Source: a bacterium (lineage in GTDB: Bacteria > UBA9089 > CG2-30-40-21 > SBAY01). From it: a DNA stretch of 10,607 nucleotides. The notes beneath the pieces were generated by a model. The model saw only the letters and a list, made by a program, of their open reading frames with translations, made no database searches and was not told where the DNA came from. Positions 5,693 through 10,607 of the stretch are shown here, piece after piece (position 1 is the stretch's first letter; each line of letters begins with the position of its first letter). A program made the position numbers and the translations under genes. The stretch covers positions 1 to 10,607 of the forward strand of contig JBFLYA010000131.1 in NCBI GenBank assembly GCA_040757115.1, read 5' to 3'.

Positions 5693-7978
5693 TCATCTGG
5701 GTATTTTACCCTTTAATAGGGCGATTTTATCCTTAATTAATTCAGATAATTCACCTTTACCATAGATACTTGTCGGATAGGTTTTTTGGAGTTTTTCATA
5801 AATTAAAGCGGCTTTTTGATATTCACCTGCCTGTTCCTCACATTCTGCAATATGATATAAGGCATGCGGGACTAAATCAGAGGCAGGAAAGTTATCTGCG
5901 ACCTTTTGCCACTGTTCTTTAGCCTTATCAAATTCTCCCATTGCATAAAATGTTTCTGCCTTTCCGTAGATAGCATAGGGACTCCAATAACTATCCGGAT
6001 ATTCATTAATAAGTTTATCATATTGAGTAATTGCCGAGTTATATTCACCATATTCTTGAGTTCTACGGGCAGTATCATAAAGGACTTTTGATTGTTCATC
6101 CTTTAGTTTATTTTCGGCAGTGGTCAGTAATTCTTTAGATGTATTAGCAAATTTAGTGTCAGGATAGGTATCTATTATTTTTTTAAATTGTAAAGCCGCA
6201 TCTTGTAAATTTCCCTGTTCATAAAGGCGAAGGGCAAGATTATACTCTTCTTCGGCACTCTTTGGCGTTCCTTTTTTTGAAATAGCGACTAAGTTTTCCT
6301 CTGACTTTTTAGCATATTCCGTATTCGGATAATTTTCCTTTATCTCTTCAAACCATTCTGTTGCACTCTTATAGTCACCTAAGGCATAATATCGAAGGGC
6401 AATATCGAATTTGCGTTTAACTCGGTCGGTTTTCATTGCTTCTTCTGCCTCATTAATTCCAGATTGAGCCAATGTAGCATATTCAGTATTGGGGTAGTTA
6501 GTGATAATTTGTTGAAAGGTATTTATTGCCAGAGGATAGCTTTTTTCTTTCATCAAAGTAAGTCCTTTTTTATATATTTTATAAGCCTCATCTTCACTTT
6601 CTTTGGTTTCTATTTCTAATAGTTTTTTCTGGGCATCTTCTTTATACTCAGTCTTTGGATATTCGGTGACAATTTCTTTAAATCCCTCTTTTGCCTTAGC
6701 CAATTTTTCCTCTTCATAAAGTTTCGTTGATTCCTCCCATTTCTTCTTAGCCTGTAAGTAATCTTTTTCTTCTTCAATCAAGGTCATTGCTTTTTCGGCT
6801 AATTTAGCATATTCACTTTCAGGGAATTCAAACATTACTCGTTTAAATTCGTGGATTGCCTCATCATAATTTTTTTGTCTTAGTGCTACCTCTCCTCGGT
6901 CATATATGGTGCGTGCCTCTTTGTATGAAGTAACCACTAAATCTTCATTAATTTTTGACAATAATCCTTTAGCCTCATTTATTAGTTTGCTATCAGGATA
7001 TTTATTAATCAATCTGGTAATTTTCTCTTTAGATTCCTTGTATTTTTTATCGGCATAAAGAGAATTAGCCTGGTCTAATAATTCTTTTGCCTGTTTTTCT
7101 TCATACTCTGCTTTAATCTTCTCAATTGCCTTTTGAGAAGAATCAACATATTTACTCTTTGGATATTCTTTTATTAATTTCTCAAATGAAGCGATAGCCT
7201 CCTGGTCATTCTCCAATCGGTATTGACACCAGCCAATAGAATATAAGCAATAATCAATATATTTACTTTCAGGATAATTTGTGATAACCTTTTTATATTC
7301 TTTTAATGCCTCCTCGAATTTATTTTGATAATAGAAAGATTCACTTATTTTCAATTGAGCGTAATGAGCAAAATTACTTGTTTTAAATTTCGTCAGGAAA
7401 TCTCTAAATAAAGAAATAGCCTGTTGATAATCCTTTGCCTCATAAGATGCTTTCGCCTTTTGTAACAATTCTTCTTCAGTTTCAGTCTGTTGAATAGTCG
7501 GTTGCTGTGTAGTGGCTGTTGCTGTTACAGATTTAGAAGGGAGATATTTTTCTAATTCTGACAGGTTATATTCTGCGTAATTTGCATCCGGGGTATCTGG
7601 ATAGCGTGTTTTAATTTTAGTAAATGCCCTTTTCGCACCGGCATAATCGCCTAGTTTTTGGAAAGATTCACCAGCTCGACTTAATGCCTGTTTTGCCATT
7701 TCTAACCCCGGGTATAAATCTGCCACTTTTTCAAAAAGCATTGCCGCATTTAAAAAATTTCGGAGTTGGTATTCGCATTCTGCTGATAGCAATTGGATAT
7801 CAGAAACTTTTTCTCCAGACGGATGAAGGTCTAAGTATTTCTGGCAAAATTTATTTGCCTCATTAAAATCACCTTTGTTAAATGAATTAACTGCCTGGTC
7901 ATAAATTTTAATCTCATCCTGAGCCCAAACATTTATACTTAGCCCTATTAATAATAAACAGATTAAAAATCTTCTCAT
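5693..7978 (-). CDS. large secreted tetratricopeptide-repeat protein, BamD/YbgF-like
   Basis: A 761-residue protein with a cleavable signal peptide (residues 1-19, cleavage likely at VWA-Q), so it is probably periplasmic; there is no lipobox. Nearly the whole chain is TPR-like, with the signature YPxSxYxxxA recurring. YP or FP pairs occur near residues 90, 127, 236, 273, 328, 386, 441, 496, 551, 606, 661, 698 and 735. The spacing is 37 residues at both ends but 55 in most of the middle, suggesting TPRs with an inserted third helix. A Thr/Gln-rich linker (about 148-168) follows the first repeats. Such proteins scaffold envelope complexes (outer-membrane assembly, Tol-Pal, gliding or secretion systems); which one cannot be told here. 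The start is supported by GAGGTG 6 nt upstream. It probably forms a single-gene unit between two repeats. Confidence 0.88.
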   Translation of the reverse strand: MRRFLICLLLIGLSINVWAQDEIKIYDQAVNSFNKGDFNEANKFCQKYLDLHPSGEKVSDIQLLSAECEYQLRNFLNAAMLFEKVADLYPGLEMAKQALSRAGESFQKLGDYAGAKRAFTKIKTRYPDTPDANYAEYNLSELEKYLPSKSVTATATTQQPTIQQTETEEELLQKAKASYEAKDYQQAISLFRDFLTKFKTSNFAHYAQLKISESFYYQNKFEEALKEYKKVITNYPESKYIDYCLYSIGWCQYRLENDQEAIASFEKLIKEYPKSKYVDSSQKAIEKIKAEYEEKQAKELLDQANSLYADKKYKESKEKITRLINKYPDSKLINEAKGLLSKINEDLVVTSYKEARTIYDRGEVALRQKNYDEAIHEFKRVMFEFPESEYAKLAEKAMTLIEEEKDYLQAKKKWEESTKLYEEEKLAKAKEGFKEIVTEYPKTEYKEDAQKKLLEIETKESEDEAYKIYKKGLTLMKEKSYPLAINTFQQIITNYPNTEYATLAQSGINEAEEAMKTDRVKRKFDIALRYYALGDYKSATEWFEEIKENYPNTEYAKKSEENLVAISKKGTPKSAEEEYNLALRLYEQGNLQDAALQFKKIIDTYPDTKFANTSKELLTTAENKLKDEQSKVLYDTARRTQEYGEYNSAITQYDKLINEYPDSYWSPYAIYGKAETFYAMGEFDKAKEQWQKVADNFPASDLVPHALYHIAECEEQAGEYQKAALIYEKLQKTYPTSIYGKGELSELIKDKIALLKGKIPR

Positions 7979-7984
7979 TTTTTA

Positions 7985-8038
7985 CACCTCACTTTGGGAA
8001 GATATAATATTTTTATCATAAATTTCTTCTGCTGTCAA
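7985..8038 (-). promoter_or_regulatory. Shine-Dalgarno and possible promoter of the TPR gene
   Basis: On the minus strand, GAGGTG (7990-7985) lies 6 nt before the ATG, a good Shine-Dalgarno. TTGACA at 8038-8033 could be a -35. The best-spaced -10 (17 bp, TAAAAA at 8015-8010) is poor, so the promoter call is weaker than the ribosome binding site. The -35 lies only 12 bp from the edge of the 8050-8300 repeat. Confidence 0.5.
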
Positions 8039-8049
8039 GAAAAAAGTTT

Positions 8050-8300
8050 GTAAGCGTTCAGGTGGTGTAACAAAAGGAGATGTGGAGATTAAGGAGATAG
8101 GGAGATATTATTAAAAAAATTGAAATTAATAGAAATTTATGGAAATTTGTTGTTTTCCACAATCAATTTCTACCTATTTTTGCTTCGCAACATTTTTCGA
8201 ATTCTATAAATTTCAATCTATTTCTATTATCTTATCTCCATATCACTCTTATCTCCTTATCCCCTTTCTTACACTTTTGATATATAGCCTGAACGGTTAC
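8050..8300. repeat. 251-bp nested palindromic element (GGAGATA heptamers), partner of the right-edge copy
   Basis: The ends are GTAAGCGTTCAGG (8050-8062) and the inverse of GTAACCGTTCAGG (8288-8300). Inside are arms of GGAGATA/GGAGATTAA units (8077-8107) and their inverse (about 8230-8272), then A/T-rich arms of TAGAAATTTATGGAAATTT type (8127-8150) and their inverse (about 8204-8229). From 8127 to 8300 it matches 10340-10489 in inverted orientation, base for base as far as I can read, except for an extra 24 bp here (8180-8203). It occupies the gap between the NHL gene 3' end and the TPR gene promoter. Confidence 0.9.
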
Positions 8301-8306
8301 AAAAGT

Positions 8307-8322
8307 TTGATAAGTTGATAAG
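8307..8322. repeat. short tandem duplication beside the 8050-8300 element
   Basis: TTGATAAG occurs twice in direct succession, between the repeat edge and the stop of the NHL gene. It may be a remnant of another short tandem array like those in the arms of the larger elements. Confidence 0.5.
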
Positions 8323-8337
8323 GAATTATGTTTATTT

Positions 8338-9300
8338 CTACTGGATAGTAAGAATAAAGCTACCCGTTGAGGTAAATTTTTGAATACGGTGATTATAGGT
8401 ATCTACGACATAAAGATTTCCTGCAGAGTTTCTGGCGATACCAGTTGGTTGATTGAACTCACCATCCGCAGAACCAAACTTACCAAATTTAAGGATAAAA
8501 CTTCCAAAAGGGCTAAATTTCTGTATTCGGTGATTATCGGTATCAAGCACAAAAATATCATCAGAGGCATCCGAACAAATCCCTTGTGGTTGATTAAAAT
8601 CTCCATCTTCACTACTTCCAAATTTACCCCATTTATGAAGATATAAACCCGTGGGGCTAAATTTTTGAATTCGATTATTGCCCATATCAACCACATAAAT
8701 ATTACTTAAGGAATCTACATCTACTCCTGAGGGATACCTAAACTGTCCCTCCCCGGTTCCAGCACTACCTATTTGAATGGTAAAATTTCCAGTTGAGGTA
8801 AATTTTTGTATCCGATGATTATAGGTATCGACAACATAGACATTATCATTCTTATCAACATAGATACTATAAGGTCGGTCAAACTCTCCCTCTTCAAATC
8901 CAGGTTGACCAAAAGTTAGCAGGAAATTTCCATCTCTATCAAACTTTTGTATTCGGTAGTTATTAGTATCCGCCACATAAATATTACCAACCGAATCTAC
9001 TCCTACGCCGTAAGGGAATTTAAACTTACCTGTTTCTGTGCCCATACTGCCCAGTTTCATAATAATATCACCATTTTTATTAAATTTACAGATTCGATGA
9101 TTATTGGTATCCGCAATATAGATATTATCTTCTTTATCTATCGCAATCCCGTGTGGAAACTGGAGGTTATGGCGACGATAAGTCCATTGAGATAAGGTAT
9201 CATCACGGTATTCTTCACTTACATTAACAGGCACCTGCGGCGAAGAAGCACAACCAACGAGGATTAAATTAATGACTAAAAGGAATAAAATCTGTCTCAT
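8338..9300 (-). CDS. NHL-repeat six-bladed beta-propeller lipoprotein
   Basis: A 320-residue protein with a lipoprotein signal (hydrophobic residues 4-15, lipobox LVGC with C17). Ala at +2 suggests sorting to the outer membrane. Six NHL blades follow, each with a hydrophobic G-[IV]-x-[VI]-D-x-x-x-N-[IV]-Y-[VI]-x-D motif and an N-[HNY]-R-I-Q-K-F strand. The N-x-R-I positions are near 67, 114, 161, 208, 256 and 303, a period of 47-48 residues, as expected for a closed six-bladed propeller. NHL propellers mediate protein or ligand binding and some have enzymatic roles; nothing here indicates catalysis. Blades 3 and 6 are nearly identical over DTYNHRIQKFTSTG. The gene has a near-consensus promoter and only a very short leader with no clear Shine-Dalgarno. 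Confidence 0.9.
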   Translation of the reverse strand: MRQILFLLVINLILVGCASSPQVPVNVSEEYRDDTLSQWTYRRHNLQFPHGIAIDKEDNIYIADTNNHRICKFNKNGDIIMKLGSMGTETGKFKFPYGVGVDSVGNIYVADTNNYRIQKFDRDGNFLLTFGQPGFEEGEFDRPYSIYVDKNDNVYVVDTYNHRIQKFTSTGNFTIQIGSAGTGEGQFRYPSGVDVDSLSNIYVVDMGNNRIQKFSPTGLYLHKWGKFGSSEDGDFNQPQGICSDASDDIFVLDTDNHRIQKFSPFGSFILKFGKFGSADGEFNQPTGIARNSAGNLYVVDTYNHRIQKFTSTGSFILTIQ

Positions 9301-9314
9301 TTATCTTGTAAAGA

Positions 9315-9343
9315 ATTATAGCATTTTGAATTACAATTGTCAA
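9315..9343 (-). promoter_or_regulatory. consensus promoter of the NHL lipoprotein gene
   Basis: On the minus strand, TTGACA (9343-9338), a 17-bp spacer and TATAAT (9320-9315) are seen, with TGC before the -10 as an extended element; both hexamers match the consensus perfectly. The -10 ends 14 nt before the ATG at 9300, so the leader would be only about 7-8 nt. Confidence 0.85.
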
Positions 9344-9368
9344 CTAATAAGAATACCCCAAAAAATCC

Positions 9369-9398
9369 TTGACAAATAATGCGGTAATGTGATATACT
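9369..9398 (+). promoter_or_regulatory. promoter of tRNA-His (and probably the TonB-like gene)
   Basis: TTGACA (9369-9374), an 18-bp spacer and TATACT (9393-9398) are seen, with TGA just before the -10. Expected start is near 9405, about 16 nt before the tRNA. It is divergent from the NHL gene promoter. Confidence 0.75.
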
Positions 9399-9420
9399 TA
9401 TTATTAATAAGGGAAAATAT

Positions 9421-9497
9421 GGTGAGCGTAGCTCAATGGTCAGAGCGAAGGACTGTGGCTCCTTAGGCTGGGGGTTCGAATCCCCTCGCTTATCCCA
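9421..9497 (+). tRNA. tRNA-His (anticodon GTG)
   Basis: A full cloverleaf: acceptor stem GTGAGCG (9422-9428) with CGCTTAT (9487-9493), including two G-U pairs; D-arm GCTC/GAGC; anticodon arm AAGGA/TCCTT with loop CTGTGGC; five-base variable loop; T-arm GGGGG/CCCCT with loop TTCGAAT. The extra G at -1 (9421) faces C73 (9494), the identity mark of bacterial tRNA-His. CCA is encoded (9495-9497). The next gene's Shine-Dalgarno begins directly after CCA. Confidence 0.95.
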
Positions 9498-9504
9498 GAA
9501 GAGG
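9498..9504 (+). promoter_or_regulatory. Shine-Dalgarno of the TonB-like gene, directly after tRNA CCA
   Basis: GAAGAGG lies 7 nt before the ATG at 9512 and starts at the base after the tRNA CCA end. There is no terminator or room for a separate promoter, so the mRNA is probably released by tRNA 3' processing with a leader of about 14 nt. Confidence 0.6.
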
Positions 9505-9511
9505 CAAAAAT

Positions 9512-10291
9512 ATGCACTATGACACTGTATTCAATCGTTCTTTAATTATTTCTACTACCTTTCATATCTGCATAGTCATAATTTTTTTCTTTATTACCTT
9601 CCACCCCCCTGTTCCTTTATTTAAAACAATCGAAATCTCAATTGTAAGACTTCCAGAAAAAGAAGAACCAAAACCAGAAATTTTAAAACCTAAAATCACG
9701 AAAAAAATTAGTGGAGTCGTTAAAGAAAAACCTCGTTTAAAGGTCAAAAACTTACCACAAGCGATTAAAAAACCTATAATTCCTCCTCCAATTAAATCAA
9801 CCGGAATACAAGAAGTAAAAGAGATAATAACACCCCTTCCTTCTGCCCCGGGAGGGACTAAAATAGATGATTTTCATGGCGAAGTGCCTGTGCCGAAATC
9901 AACTACCCCACAAGAAATTATCTCTACTGGTGAAAAAGATACACAGGTAAGTTCAATTCTTCCTCCTCAGGAAGGGAAAAAAGATGGTGAAACAATAGGT
10001 CCTTATATTCATATTGGTGGACCGGCTGGTGAAAGAAAGGTGTTATATCAACCAAAGTTTAAAATCCCTTATTGGTTAGAAAAAAGTGGACAATCCATCA
10101 AGGGAAAATTAAAAATCTGGGTTCTACCGGATGGCTCTATTGATAAGGTCGAGATAGATGAATCCTTTGGTTATGCGGAGATTGACCGATTAGCCCAATC
10201 TGCGGTCTATAAATGGCGATTCTATAAACTGCCGTCGGATATTAAAAGAATAGATTGGGGCACGGTAATCATTACAATTAAATTAGAATAA
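9512..10291 (+). CDS. TonB-like energy transducer protein
   Basis: A 259-residue protein with TonB architecture: a short cytoplasmic N-terminus, one membrane helix (about residues 11-30), a periplasmic Pro/Lys/Glu-rich spacer (about 48-130, with KPKIT, PPP and similar runs) and a C-terminal TonB domain from about 178 (QPKFKIPYW, then KGKLKIWVLPDGSIDKVEI and the A-x-x-x-W-R-F helix/strand near 231-237). TonB proteins couple the inner-membrane proton gradient, via ExbB-ExbD, to outer-membrane receptors. No ExbB, ExbD or receptor gene is in the window, so the partner is unknown, and a TolA-like or other role is possible. It lies 14 bp behind tRNA-His and is probably co-transcribed with it. The stop is followed within 2 bp by a repeat element. 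Confidence 0.85.
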   Translation: MHYDTVFNRSLIISTTFHICIVIIFFFITFHPPVPLFKTIEISIVRLPEKEEPKPEILKPKITKKISGVVKEKPRLKVKNLPQAIKKPIIPPPIKSTGIQEVKEIITPLPSAPGGTKIDDFHGEVPVPKSTTPQEIISTGEKDTQVSSILPPQEGKKDGETIGPYIHIGGPAGERKVLYQPKFKIPYWLEKSGQSIKGKLKIWVLPDGSIDKVEIDESFGYAEIDRLAQSAVYKWRFYKLPSDIKRIDWGTVIITIKLE

Positions 10292-10293
10292 AA

Positions 10294-10489
10294 GTAACTA
10301 TTCAGCCACGGATGGACACAGATGAAACACGGATTTTTTGTAACCGTTCAGGCTATATATCAAAAGTGTAAGAAAGGGGATAAGGAGATAAGAGTGATAT
10401 GGAGATAAGATAATAGAAATAGATTGAAATTTATAGAAATAGGTAGAAATTGATTGTGGAAAACAACAAATTTCCATAAATTTCTATTA
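10294..10489. repeat. repeat elements after the TonB-like gene; inverted copy of 8127-8300
   Basis: The first part, GTAACTATTCAGCCAC onward (10294-10339), matches the inner arm of the 180-380 element. At 10340 GTAACCGTTCAGG starts a second element that matches the inverse of 8127-8300 through 10489, apart from the 24 bp found only in the other copy. The match stops abruptly at 10489. The second half of this palindrome is not present in the window. Confidence 0.88.
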
Positions 10490-10607
10490 CTCGATGTTCA
10501 AGTTTTTGGATAGGACTCAATATGATAGAAGTTTTTGGCACGAATTAGCTAAATAAAGAAAGGTCTTTTGCCGATAGTAGAAATAGTGTGAAGACACGAA
10601 ATTTACT
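10490..10607. other. unassigned right end
   Basis: I see no convincing gene. There is a 10-bp direct repeat AAGTTTTTGG (10500-10509 and 10529-10538). On the minus strand a short open frame of 20 codons runs in from the right edge and stops at 10545; it could be the tail of a leftward gene but is too short to judge. Confidence 0.4.

Noticed and set aside
8380-9195. Several open frames overlapping the NHL gene, on both strands
   Set aside because: They arise from the 141-bp repeating structure of the NHL blades in other frames. The NHL frame has a signal peptide, six matching blades and a consensus promoter.
10545-10607. Possible C-terminal fragment of a leftward gene at the right edge
   Set aside because: Twenty codons with no recognisable motif; length alone is compatible with chance.

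Overview
This AT-rich window looks like chromosome from an uncultivated diderm (Gram-negative-type) bacterium. The diderm call rests on a TonB-type protein, a lipoprotein carrying an NHL propeller, and a secreted BamD/YbgF-like TPR protein. MutL carries its own endonuclease motif, so this is not a MutH-type gammaproteobacterium. I cannot name the lineage from sequence alone. The style (low GC, many intergenic palindromic repeats, sparse operons) fits candidate-phylum genomes.

Layout, left to right. Positions 1-157 carry what looks like the promoter and antitermination leader (boxA plus an upstream stem) of an rRNA operon running off the left edge. A nested palindrome (180-380) separates it from a leftward gene for a 160-residue four-helix membrane protein (377-859). 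A 380-bp block of repeats (866-1244) lies between that gene and mutL (1263-3005, minus). mutL and a B12-binding-type radical SAM gene (3096-4505, plus) diverge from a 90-bp promoter region. The radical SAM gene converges on a metallo-beta-lactamase-fold hydrolase gene (4688-5440, minus), with a repeat in the gap. After another nested palindrome (5470-5679) comes a 761-residue TPR protein gene (5693-7978, minus), then a 251-bp palindrome (8050-8300), then a six-bladed NHL-repeat lipoprotein gene (8338-9300, minus). From a second divergent promoter region a tRNA-His gene (9421-9497) and a TonB-like gene (9512-10291) run rightward. The right end (10294-10489) is repeat again, including 150 bp that appears identical to, and inverted relative to, part of the 8050-8300 element. 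The last 118 bp are unassigned.

The genes do not form one pathway. There is a repair gene, a radical SAM enzyme, an MBL hydrolase and several envelope proteins, mostly as single-gene transcription units. The most interesting content is the intergenic repeat system. All seven protein genes have a palindromic, often nested, repeat at or within about 40 bp of the 3' end, while neither divergent promoter gap has one. The arms are largely built of degenerate heptamer tandem repeats (GTTTATA, CGGGACT, GTAGGAA, GAGATTA and GGAGATA types), and several elements share the terminus GTAAC-2 nt-TTCA. No canonical stem-plus-U-tract terminator is visible, so these elements may serve as 3'-end or terminator structures. 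Several promoters also lie so close to the start codon that leaderless or near-leaderless mRNAs are predicted.
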